Notes under the pieces: model-generated
Told to the model about the DNA's origin: nothing
Database searches by the model: none
What the model saw: the letters and a program-made list of their open reading frames with translations, nothing else
Position numbers and translations under genes: made by a program
Shown here: positions 1 through 6,024 of the stretch, in pieces
How the letters are laid out: each line of letters starts with the position of its first letter
Numbering within the stretch: position 1 is the stretch's first letter
IMG/VR virus record: IMGVR_UViG_3300017749_000122
Location: 1-25,261 of that record
Reading direction: 5' to 3' (one strand)
Length of the DNA stretch: 25,261 nucleotides
DNA from: a virus

Positions 1-297
1 ATGCGGCGACGGCGGGACGCTGCCCCACTTCTGGCCGGGCTTGCGATCTCGCCAGCAGTGGCCGTTCCTGATTTCGCGGCGGTGTGCGTCCCAAAGCTGG
101 CGGGCCACGAAATTAGCGGCGCGTTCGTCGCCCATCGTCTTCAGGCATTTGCGAAACTGGCGAAGCGCCCAAGTAGTGTCCCACTGCTGCGGGCCTTCCT
201 GAAGCGCGCGCTGCACGATCTGGGGCAGCATGTCATACGCCTCCATCTGCGTGTAACGCGGCTTATAGTTAATGCGGCGTTTGCGTGAATTTCCCAT
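1..297 (-). CDS. Hypothetical phage protein, cut by left window edge
   Basis: An uninterrupted leftward reading frame of 99 codons runs off the left edge, so only the N-terminal part is seen. It begins MGNSRKRRINYKPRYTQ and is rich in Arg, Gln and Trp. A GGGAG ribosome binding site lies 7 nt upstream of the ATG at 297; another in-frame ATG sits directly before it at 300 with only 4 nt spacing, so 297 is preferred. The same GGGAGACAC leader precedes the next leftward gene. I recognise no family. The basic N-terminus could suit nucleic acid contact, but that is speculation. The opposite-strand frame over the same bases has poorer-looking composition and no comparable ribosome site. Confidence 0.6.
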   Translation of the reverse strand, partial: MGNSRKRRINYKPRYTQMEAYDMLPQIVQRALQEGPQQWDTTWALRQFRKCLKTMGDERAANFVARQLWDAHRREIRNGHCWRDRKPGQKWGSVPPSPH

Positions 298-331
298 CAT
301 GTGTCTCCCTTCGATGGTTGGGGCGGGGCCG

Positions 332-781
332 TTAAGCCGCCGCCTTTGCTTTGACCAGTGTGCGCTGATGCAGGCACTGGATGTTGTAGCCGCCAGCCAA
401 GATGGTGGTGATCGTTACGATGTGACCGGCGACCTTGAAAGAACCCTCGTAACCGTTGCCGCCCAGAGCGATGGCGAACTCAGGAATTTCGGTGATGCCC
501 TTCTTGTTCAAGGCGGCAACGATGCGACCGTTCCGGGCTTCGATCAGAGCGCCGACGTTCTTGGCGACGATCTCAAGAGCATCCTGCCTGCCGCGACCGT
601 AAAAAACTTCGTACCATTTTTTGCCGCCGCAAATCTCAATAGCACCTTCGATGAAGCCACGACCGTTGTGACCTTTGGTGTATTCAGCAAGCGCATCCAT
701 CCGCTCGTTGGCCCATTTCATCTGGGTCTCAAGCATCTCGGCGTCGATGGCGGCGAAGGCTTTGTTGATCTGGTTCAGCAT
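332..781 (-). CDS. Hypothetical early phage protein, 149 aa
   Basis: Leftward gene starting at ATG 781 with a GGGAG site 8 nt upstream. The first half is predicted helical (residues about 1-50, with MLETQMKWANERMDALAEY). The second half is mixed alpha/beta, with a Gly-rich segment (ALGGNGYEG) and a hydrophobic strand (HIVTITTILAGGYNIQC) before a short basic end. I do not recognise the family. Together with the partial gene to its left it forms a leftward unit, transcribed away from the replication genes from the shared control region at 782-892, so an early regulatory or host-takeover role is possible but unsupported by motif. A long rightward frame over the same bases is its shadow. Confidence 0.7.
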   Translation of the reverse strand: MLNQINKAFAAIDAEMLETQMKWANERMDALAEYTKGHNGRGFIEGAIEICGGKKWYEVFYGRGRQDALEIVAKNVGALIEARNGRIVAALNKKGITEIPEFAIALGGNGYEGSFKVAGHIVTITTILAGGYNIQCLHQRTLVKAKAAA

Positions 782-821
782 TGGTGTGTCTCCCGGTCGA
801 TGTGTCTACCTGATGTCTATG

Positions 822-849
822 TTGTAGCAAAACTATCATTGTGCTACAA
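822..849. promoter_or_regulatory. Inverted repeat in divergent promoter region, candidate operator
   Basis: The 111-bp gap between the leftward gene (starts 781) and the rightward gene (starts 893) contains perfect 8-bp arms TTGTAGCA (822-829) and TGCTACAA (842-849) around a 12-nt spacer. On each strand a TTGTAG and a TACAA-type hexamer sit 17 nt apart, so both arms could double as weak -35/-10 elements. The symmetry and location suggest a repressor site controlling both directions. The small ribbon-helix-helix-like protein encoded at 893 is an obvious candidate ligand, but this is inference. Confidence 0.45.
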
Positions 850-892
850 GCACTTTATAGCGTTCTGATAACGATTTTTCTGAGAGGGTCAA

Positions 893-1057
893 GTGTCTGA
901 TATCGAACAACAATTACTGAGGCTGCGCGCATCGACCAAACAAATGTTGCGCGAGGAACTCGAAATATCTCCGCAGCGTAGCCTTTCCGCGCTGGCGGAT
1001 GAGTTGATCAGCGACGCAATCGAAGCGAGGCGGGTTGAGCGTGACAGTAAACGGTAG
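893..1057 (+). CDS. Small ribbon-helix-helix-like protein, 54 aa
   Basis: A short frame starts at GTG 893 with AGAGGG a few bases upstream (883-888) and ends TAG 1055-1057. The product begins MSDIEQQLLRLRASTKQML and continues with SLSALADELISDAIEARR. The order strand-like RLRAS, helix, then a second amphipathic helix resembles Arc/CopG-type ribbon-helix-helix DNA-binding proteins, which dimerise and bind short palindromes; the match is by pattern only. It is the first rightward gene after the divergent control region with its inverted repeat and overlaps the start of the following nuclease gene by about 17 nt, as in coupled phage genes. It could instead be an unrelated small helical protein. 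Confidence 0.5.
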   Translation: MSDIEQQLLRLRASTKQMLREELEISPQRSLSALADELISDAIEARRVERDSKR

Positions 1058-1475
1058 GCAGAAGGGCGCAGCCGCAGAGCGCGAGATTGCCAAGCTGCTG
1101 CTGGACGAGATTGGGATCGCGTTCAAGCGTGACCTCGAACAGTACCGCGCGGCTGAACACGGCGACCTGATCTGCGACGATCCCGACTTCCCGTTTTGCA
1201 TTGAGGTGAAGAGATACAAGTCCGGGTGTGCGGCGCAGCCTGCTTGGTGGGATCAGGCATGTGCCGCCGCACGGGCGTGCCAGAAGCTGCCGTTGCTGGT
1301 TTACAAGTACAACCACCAGCAGTGGAAGTGGCGCATGCCAGCAGAGGCGGTGGTGCGTGCGGGCATGACGATTGAATACAAGGGGTGCCGCGACACAAGC
1401 GCGCTGGACTGGGGCTATGCGGTCGAGGTGGACACACGCACCGCGATGATGCTGATCAGGGAGATGCTGGTGTGA
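1041..1475 (+). CDS. PD-(D/E)XK-type nuclease (Holliday junction resolvase-like)
   Basis: A 144-residue protein from GTG 1041; an in-frame TTG at 1035 is the alternative start but lies only 4 nt from the GAGG site. A PD-(D/E)XK signature is visible: E13 in the first helix (AAAEREIAKLL), D42 in EHGDL, then E55-V-K57 in PFCIEVKRYK. Downstream WWDQA and the strand LPLLVYKYN follow the usual core layout. Proteins of this type cut branched or flapped DNA during phage recombination or packaging; the exact substrate cannot be read here. Its stop overlaps the start of a second, unrelated-looking nuclease of the same fold (TGATG), so the two are probably translated together. Confidence 0.7.
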   Translation: MTVNGRQKGAAAEREIAKLLLDEIGIAFKRDLEQYRAAEHGDLICDDPDFPFCIEVKRYKSGCAAQPAWWDQACAAARACQKLPLLVYKYNHQQWKWRMPAEAVVRAGMTIEYKGCRDTSALDWGYAVEVDTRTAMMLIREMLV

Positions 1476-1900
1476 TGTACAAGAAGTACGAGAGCCAGCA
1501 CGACCTGCAAAACGAGCGGCTGGTCGCCGACGCGCTGGAGAACATCGGCGTCGAGGTGTACAAGCTGCCGGTTCAGTACCGGCTCGACTGGCTGCTGCGG
1601 CGCGATGGTGAGGCGATTGGGTTCGCCGAGGTGAAGGCGCGCAAGTGCGACATGAAGAAATACCCGACCGTGATGATCAGCCTGTCGAAGGTGATCCACG
1701 CTCGGCTGCTTACCGAGGCAACGGGCTTGCCCTGTTACCTCATTCTGCTTTACCGTGACGGGCTGGCGCGACTGGATTTCGCGTCGGACTTCTCGGTAGG
1801 ACCGGGCGGTAGGTCAGACAGAAACGATCCGAACGATCAGGATGTCTGCGCCTACTACCCACACGAGCGGCTGCAAGTAATCAGCCAAAACAGTAACTGA
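1475..1900 (+). CDS. Second PD-(D/E)XK-type nuclease-like protein
   Basis: A 141-residue protein from ATG 1475, which overlaps the previous stop. Candidate active-site residues are E14 (QNERLVADAL), D38 (YRLDWLL) and E52-V-K54 (GFAEVKARK), the classic helix / D / ExK spacing of small phage restriction-like nucleases such as VRR-NUC or Hjc-like proteins. A later strand (LPCYLILLYRDGLARLDF) completes the core. The C-terminal 40 residues are polar and probably disordered. It shares the fold pattern but little obvious sequence with the preceding gene, so recent duplication looks unlikely. Likely a DNA-repair or recombination-type endonuclease; specificity unknown. Confidence 0.65.
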   Translation: MYKKYESQHDLQNERLVADALENIGVEVYKLPVQYRLDWLLRRDGEAIGFAEVKARKCDMKKYPTVMISLSKVIHARLLTEATGLPCYLILLYRDGLARLDFASDFSVGPGGRSDRNDPNDQDVCAYYPHERLQVISQNSN

Positions 1901-1926
1901 CGTTAGCGTTAAGGAGATATCAAGCT

Positions 1927-2565
1927 ATGGCGTTAGGATTTAACACGACAACCGCATCGAGCGGTGACATCTTGCCAATCGTCAAGTGGGACGCAAAGGC
2001 GGGCGACTTCATTCAACAGGACCGGACGCAGGGAGCCGACGGGGTATGGGTGAAAGATGAAAAGGAACTGGCACTTCCCCAGAAATTCGCAATGGATTTG
2101 GGAGAAATCGAAGTTGGATGGCTCTCATTCGCATCAGGTGCGCCTGACTTTCAGATGGTCAAAGCCACTGACGGACAGATGCCCGCCAAGCCGTCCGAGG
2201 ATCACAAGCAAGCCTTCCGAGTGCGGATCGCGTCGCGTGAACTTGGCCTTCGCGAATTTTCGCATTCTGCGAAAACTGTATTGCGTCAGATGGATGCTCT
2301 TCACAACGAGTATGAGGCGCAGGCTGCGGCAAATCCGGGCAAGGTTCCGGTAGTCACGGTACACGCGGCAGAAACCATTAAGATCAACTCGCCGCAGGGT
2401 GAGTTGCGCTTCAAGGTGCCGCAGTGGTCGATCACCGAGTGGATCGATCGCCCGGCGATGTTTGACGGCAACGCCGCGCCACAAGAACCCGCAGCAGCAC
2501 AGCCAGCGCCTATGGCGGTGTCGCAACCTCCGGCAGCCCAGCCAACGGGCAGCAACCTGTTCTGA
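1927..2565 (+). CDS. Probable ssDNA-binding accessory protein of replication block
   Basis: A 212-residue protein with AAGGAG (1911-1916) upstream of ATG 1927. Residues 1-175 form a folded, beta-rich region (LPIVKWDAKAGDF, IEVGWLSF, HKQAFRVRIAS, GKVPVVTVHA, FKVPQWSITEWIDRP). The last 35 residues are a Pro/Gln/Ala-rich linker ending SNLF. A folded core with a disordered tail ending in a hydrophobic residue is the architecture of many phage single-strand binding proteins. I recall this family directly before primase-helicase genes in alphaproteobacterial phages, but it is usually left as hypothetical. The role is inferred from position and architecture, not from a defined OB-fold motif. Confidence 0.55.
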   Translation: MALGFNTTTASSGDILPIVKWDAKAGDFIQQDRTQGADGVWVKDEKELALPQKFAMDLGEIEVGWLSFASGAPDFQMVKATDGQMPAKPSEDHKQAFRVRIASRELGLREFSHSAKTVLRQMDALHNEYEAQAAANPGKVPVVTVHAAETIKINSPQGELRFKVPQWSITEWIDRPAMFDGNAAPQEPAAAQPAPMAVSQPPAAQPTGSNLF

Positions 2566-2572
2566 TGCGGTA

Positions 2573-2609
2573 GTCCCGGCGGTGGGAAGTCTCCCCCCGC
2601 CGCCGGGAC
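2573..2609 (+). terminator. Strong GC hairpin between ssDNA-binding and primase genes
   Basis: Perfect 10-bp arms GTCCCGGCGG (2573-2582) and CCGCCGGGAC (2600-2609), extended inward by a T-G wobble and three G-C pairs, enclose a 9-nt loop. Only a short GTTT follows, so intrinsic termination would be weak. It may be an attenuator or mRNA-stability element that lowers primase expression relative to the upstream gene. Confidence 0.55.
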
Positions 2610-2641
2610 GTTTAACACGGGAGGCGGCTGGGAGACACAGC

Positions 2642-4477
2642 ATGACAAATTTGGCAGCACACGCTGAGAGGATTGCCCGTCACTACTGGGGCGAGCCGAA
2701 CGCGAAGCTATCGCAGAAGGGCAGGACGCTGCGTTGGGGAACCAACGGCAGCAAGGAACTCGATCTGGTCAAGGGCGCGTGGTACGACTTCGAGGCGGAC
2801 GCCGGTGGCGGCGCAGTCGACATCGTCAAGCAATACGGCAAGCTGGGCATATCCGGCTCAGTCGCTGACGTGCTGGAGCGCGACTTCGGCATACAGAAGC
2901 AGGCCCAGAAGGCGCTCGAACCCAAGCAATATATACAACGCATATACAGCTACTTCGACACGGACGGGGCCGAGGCGTATCAGGCGTGCCGCCTGTATCC
3001 GAAGTCCTTCAGGCTGCGTCAGCCGGACGGCAAGGGCGGTTACCTCTACAGCGTCAAGGACATTGAGCCGCTGCCGTATAACCTGCCAGCGATCATGCAG
3101 CACGCAGATCAGCCCGTCTTTATTGTCGAGGGCGAGAAGTGCGCCGACGTACTGATTGAGGCCGGGCTGGTCGCCACCACAAATCACGGCGGGTCCGGCA
3201 AGTGGCTGGACACGCACTCAAAGCACTTGGCTGGACGCAGCGTGATCGTGCTGCCCGACAATGATCAGGCGGGTCGAACCCACGCCGACAAGGTGATCGC
3301 AAGCCTGTGGGGTAAGGCGGATCGCATCAAGCGCATCGACCTGCCGGGGCTCCAAGAGAAGGGCGACGTGGCGGACTTTCTGAGCGAGCGCACTCTGGAT
3401 GAACTGATGGACATAGTGCGGCAAGCGCCAGTGGTTACGGCACAGCCGGAGGCAGGCGATGAGGTGCCAGCGGTGGAGGATGGCGCGGTTGAGCCGTACC
3501 AGACGATGCGCCGGGGCGCGGTGTTCGCGATGCCTCCGGTCGAGTTTCTGGTGGATGGGCTGCTCACCGACACAGGCTTTGCGATGATGTACGGTGCGCC
3601 CGGCACGGGCAAGTCATTCCTCGCCATCGACATAGCGCTGTCGGTCGCGCACGGCATGCCGTGGCAGGGGCAGGAGGTAAAGCCCGGCGCAGTGCTGTAC
3701 ATAGCGGGCGAGGGCATTGGCGGCTTTGGTAAACGCTGGAAGGCGTGGGAAAAGTATCACGGCGTCAAGGATGAGCCGGATATGTACCTGCTGCCAACGG
3801 CTGTGAATTTTCGTGAACCCGAAGATATCGCGCGCCTCGTCGCTACGATTGAGGGCATCGGGCAGAAGTTCTCGCTCGTGATCGTCGACACAGTGGCGCG
3901 CGCCATTGCGGGTGCTGAGGAGAACAGCAGCACCGATATGGGGCTGTTCGTCGCCGCGTGTGACGAAATAAAGGCGCTGACGGGCGGGGCGCTGCTGGCG
4001 GTGCATCACGCGGGCAAGTCGGCTGAACGTGGAGCGCGCGGATCGTCGGCGCTTCTGGGGGCGGTTGACACGTCACTGATGGTCGGCAAGAGCGATGACA
4101 TTGTGGTGCTGCGTACCGAGAAGATGAAGGATGCAGAGCCGATGGACGAGATCAATCTGATCATGCAGACAGTGCCTGCGTCGATCTCCGAGACATCCGT
4201 CGTGCTGGAGCGCACAGAAGAGCCAGCGCCTCGGCGGCAGAAAGCGGCAGGGTGGAGGGACAACCCGCAGGCTTATCACGCATTCCAAGCGCTGCAAAAC
4301 CTGCTCATTGATAAGGGCGTGACGCGCATTCATGTGACCGAATGGCACGAGGCTCACACGCAAAAAGAACCCGATTTGAGCAAGCAACAGAGGCAAAGAG
4401 CGCGTCAAATGCTGCTCGACGCAGGTCCCGTGGTGTGTGACAAGAAGATTGTGTGGATTAACAAAGAGTTAACTTAA
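2642..4477 (+). CDS. Primase-helicase (Toprim plus RepA/RecA-type ATPase)
   Basis: A 611-residue replication protein starting at ATG 2642, which has GGGAG 7 nt upstream; the reading frame stays open further upstream but only across the preceding gene and hairpin. Residues 1-100 include a DnaG/bifunctional-primase-like N-terminal segment (WYDFEADAGGGAVDIV). A Toprim domain follows with E163-G-E-K and D206-N-D208, the metal-binding acidic residues of primases. The C-terminal half is a hexameric RepA/AAA_25-type helicase: Walker A GAPGTGKS (318-325), the AGEG strand, Walker B LVIVD (D416), and an HH motif (AVHHAGK). A predicted helical tail ends the protein. It should unwind DNA and lay primers at the phage fork. 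No DNA polymerase gene is present nearby, so polymerase is either elsewhere or host-provided. Confidence 0.88.
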   Translation: MTNLAAHAERIARHYWGEPNAKLSQKGRTLRWGTNGSKELDLVKGAWYDFEADAGGGAVDIVKQYGKLGISGSVADVLERDFGIQKQAQKALEPKQYIQRIYSYFDTDGAEAYQACRLYPKSFRLRQPDGKGGYLYSVKDIEPLPYNLPAIMQHADQPVFIVEGEKCADVLIEAGLVATTNHGGSGKWLDTHSKHLAGRSVIVLPDNDQAGRTHADKVIASLWGKADRIKRIDLPGLQEKGDVADFLSERTLDELMDIVRQAPVVTAQPEAGDEVPAVEDGAVEPYQTMRRGAVFAMPPVEFLVDGLLTDTGFAMMYGAPGTGKSFLAIDIALSVAHGMPWQGQEVKPGAVLYIAGEGIGGFGKRWKAWEKYHGVKDEPDMYLLPTAVNFREPEDIARLVATIEGIGQKFSLVIVDTVARAIAGAEENSSTDMGLFVAACDEIKALTGGALLAVHHAGKSAERGARGSSALLGAVDTSLMVGKSDDIVVLRTEKMKDAEPMDEINLIMQTVPASISETSVVLERTEEPAPRRQKAAGWRDNPQAYHAFQALQNLLIDKGVTRIHVTEWHEAHTQKEPDLSKQQRQRARQMLLDAGPVVCDKKIVWINKELT

Positions 4478-4593
4478 CTGGTCACAAGGTCCGGGGACCG
4501 GTCACACGGTCTGGGGACTGGTCCGTCCGTCCCCACACCCTTAGGGGTGGGGACCGGGACCGTGACCGTGACCGGACCAGAAGGGAGATAAAG
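4478..4593. repeat. Structured hexamer-repeat intergenic region
   Basis: The 116-bp gap after the primase-helicase holds two near-identical 20-bp direct repeats (4480-4499 and 4500-4519, 17 of 20 identical), each beginning GGTCAC. Opposite them is a run of G(G/T)GACC hexamers (4550-4555, 4556-4561, 4562-4567, 4568-4573) followed by GGACC (4574-4578). The outer ends CTGGTC (4478-4483) and GACCAG (4575-4580) pair perfectly, and the centre CCCC-AC-ACCC-TTAG-GGGT-GGGG (4531-4552) folds into a hairpin. The whole can form one long imperfect cruciform or RNA stem. AAGGGAG at 4581-4587 then serves the next gene. Iteron-like origin, protein-binding array or transcription attenuator are the options; the sequence alone does not decide. 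Confidence 0.6.
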
Positions 4594-5193
4594 ATGGCTA
4601 CAAGAAAGAGAGTACCTAAGAGCAAGACGTCACGGGAGTGGCGGTTCTATCCGAGCGAGCGAGACGCTGATAAGTGTCAGGCTGCGCTTGCGACGTATGA
4701 TGCGGCGGTGAGGGCGCGCGAGGTGCATTGGGGCATCGACCGACTGCCGTTGCTGGTTGAGGCGGAATTGCGGGATCGGTTCTGGGCGCAGATGGATGTG
4801 CTTAACCGCGCGATTGAAAAGGGCAGCGGCGTCGAGGTTGAGGATGCGGTCGCCAGCACGATACGCGGCGTCGAGGCTCTGGAGCGTCGGGCGGTAGAGT
4901 TGGGGGCCGAACCCGTCAGCGGTGAGGTGTGGGAGGAGACGACGCCGAAGGGTGCTGTCATTGCGGTGTGCCGAGACAAGGCGGAGATTGCGAAGATCAG
5001 GGACAGCGGCAGGGTCGACCGGGTCTATGCGATGAGCGAGGTTGCGGCCATCGTCGAGGCGTTTGAGGACGGCAAGGCGGGTGAGGTGACGAAAAAGGTG
5101 AAGTCGCTGTTCGAGGGTGCTACAATCGAGAGCATCAAACCAAAGACGCCAGCGCAGGTTGTGGCGTCGTTAGATGATGAGATACCCTTTTAG
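4594..5193 (+). CDS. Unknown replication-block protein with SSB-type C-terminal tip DDEIPF
   Basis: A 199-residue mainly helical protein with a basic N-terminus (MATRKRVPKSKTSREWRFYP). Residues about 20-105 look like long helices with a heptad-like pattern (RDRFWAQMDVLNRAIEKG; DAVASTIRGVEALERRAVEL). A small alpha/beta segment follows (GAVIAVCRDKAEIAKIRDSGRVDRVYAMSE), then a lysine-rich linker. The final six residues DDEIPF closely match the acidic tip of bacterial single-strand binding protein (DDDIPF in E. coli), which recruits PriA, RecQ, RecO, exonuclease I and others. I recognise no enzyme domain. Placed directly after the primase-helicase and the repeat region, it may bind DNA or recruit host SSB partners; that is inference. 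Confidence 0.7.
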   Translation: MATRKRVPKSKTSREWRFYPSERDADKCQAALATYDAAVRAREVHWGIDRLPLLVEAELRDRFWAQMDVLNRAIEKGSGVEVEDAVASTIRGVEALERRAVELGAEPVSGEVWEETTPKGAVIAVCRDKAEIAKIRDSGRVDRVYAMSEVAAIVEAFEDGKAGEVTKKVKSLFEGATIESIKPKTPAQVVASLDDEIPF

Positions 5194-5436
5194 ATGACGG
5201 TAAAGGATTTGAACATAATTTACACAGACCAAGAGTACCAGTTGCTCGGCGGTCATGCGTGGGTCGATGTGCATACGCTCACGGTTCACATCATGCGTGT
5301 AAAGGATGGCGTGCGTGTCGAGGTGTATCCCGCAGCGCACGATGGCGTCAGCGAGCCGTTGGCGGAGTGTCGGGCGAAGTGGGAAGAGCCTGCGCCCGAA
5401 AGCAGTACAAAGGTGGTGAGGCGGTATGTTAGATAA
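5194..5436 (+). CDS. Hypothetical small phage protein, 80 aa
   Basis: The ATG at 5194 follows the preceding TAG with no gap, so translation is probably coupled; no strong ribosome site is seen. The protein has a beta-rich core (HAWVDVHTLTVHIMRVKDGVRVEVYP) followed by a polar, charged tail ending RRYVR. No known family or catalytic motif is recognised. Its end overlaps the start of the zinc-ribbon gene by 11 nt. Position within the small-gene string of the early block is the only functional hint. Confidence 0.6.
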   Translation: MTVKDLNIIYTDQEYQLLGGHAWVDVHTLTVHIMRVKDGVRVEVYPAAHDGVSEPLAECRAKWEEPAPESSTKVVRRYVR

Positions 5437-5764
5437 GGGCGACGGACTATTTGCGAAGTGGCTGGCACAGGGCTGCTGCCCGAAGTGCCAGTCGGATACG
5501 TTGGTTAAACACGCAGGCGGCTCGCAGTGCAGGTGCTGCGGCCTTGTGATAGGGAGAAGTGAGGATGGACAAGTTAGACGCGCTGGACGCAGCCATACAC
5601 GCCGTGGAGGCTCGTGGCGAGAATTATGGAAGCGTGCGGGAGAACCACGAGCGGATAGCGGCGCTGTGGTCGGTTGTGTTCGATCAGCGGGTTACGCCGG
5701 AGCAGGTTGTGCTTGCAATGACGTGCCTGAAGGTAGCACGGCTGATGGAGACGCCTTCGCATGA
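5426..5764 (+). CDS. Zinc-ribbon protein with long out-of-frame overlap
   Basis: From ATG 5426 the first 45 residues form a compact zinc ribbon: C18-P-K-C21 and C35-R-C-C38, with another Cys at 17. Beyond residue about 46 the frame stays open for 66 more codons, but those lie over the DUF6378-like gene at 5565-5828 in another frame and read as low-complexity Arg/Gly/Ala-rich sequence. The zinc-binding part is believable; the extended C-terminus is suspect and may be read only because GC-rich DNA has few stops. A frameshift joining the two genes is another possibility. The product probably binds nucleic acid or protein. Confidence 0.5.
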   Translation: MLDKGDGLFAKWLAQGCCPKCQSDTLVKHAGGSQCRCCGLVIGRSEDGQVRRAGRSHTRRGGSWRELWKRAGEPRADSGAVVGCVRSAGYAGAGCACNDVPEGSTADGDAFA

Positions 5765-5828
5765 AGATAGCTGGGTCGACATATGCGGCTACGGCGCATG
5801 CGGAGCGGAGATAGCAACAGATGGCTGA
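5565..5828 (+). CDS. DUF6378-like small phage protein
   Basis: An 87-residue protein. ATG 5565 is favoured over the in-frame GTG 5559 because AGGGAG (5551-5556) is 8 nt from the ATG but only 2 nt from the GTG. Conserved-looking motifs include ARGENYGSVRENHERIAALW, LKVARLMETPSHEDSWVDI and GYGACGAEI. This ENH...KVAR...DSWVDIxGY pattern is what I recall for DUF6378, a helical phage family sometimes compared with nucleotide pyrophosphohydrolases of the MazG/dUTPase kind. Enzymatic activity is not established. Its stop overlaps the next start at 5821. Confidence 0.65.
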   Translation: MDKLDALDAAIHAVEARGENYGSVRENHERIAALWSVVFDQRVTPEQVVLAMTCLKVARLMETPSHEDSWVDICGYGACGAEIATDG

Positions 5829-6024
5829 TGTCGTAGACCTTGAGGCGCAGGAGCGTGACTATGTGCGCTTCTTCCGCAATTACGTCGACTGTGACTGGTG
5901 CGGGATGCAGACGCGCGGCAGGGTCTACGAAGAGACGCAGACGATAGTGTGCAGCGCCTGTCGCAAGCCGCTGTTGGAAATAGACGAGGATGTCAGCTAT
6001 GTGCTGACGCTGGAGGACGAGTGA
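5821..6024 (+). CDS. Small zinc-finger-like protein, 67 aa
   Basis: Starts at ATG 5821 inside the end of the preceding gene and ends in TGATG shared with the terminase small subunit. Two CxxC pairs, C24-D-W-C27 and C44-S-A-C47, are 16 residues apart, as in small zinc ribbons or treble clefs. The N-terminus is an amphipathic helix (LEAQERDYVRFFRNYV) and the C-terminus is acidic (EIDEDVSYVLTLEDE). The acidic ends argue more for protein contact than DNA contact. No specific family is recognised. Confidence 0.6.
   Translation: MADVVDLEAQERDYVRFFRNYVDCDWCGMQTRGRVYEETQTIVCSACRKPLLEIDEDVSYVLTLEDE

Noticed and set aside
1-868. Rightward open frames at 1-288 and 272-868
   Set aside because: They lie over the leftward genes that have ribosome sites and natural-looking proteins; the rightward translations are low-complexity shadows.
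3120-4408. Several leftward frames inside the primase-helicase gene
   Set aside because: All are antisense to the Toprim and ATPase motifs and lack ribosome sites; none gives a recognisable protein.
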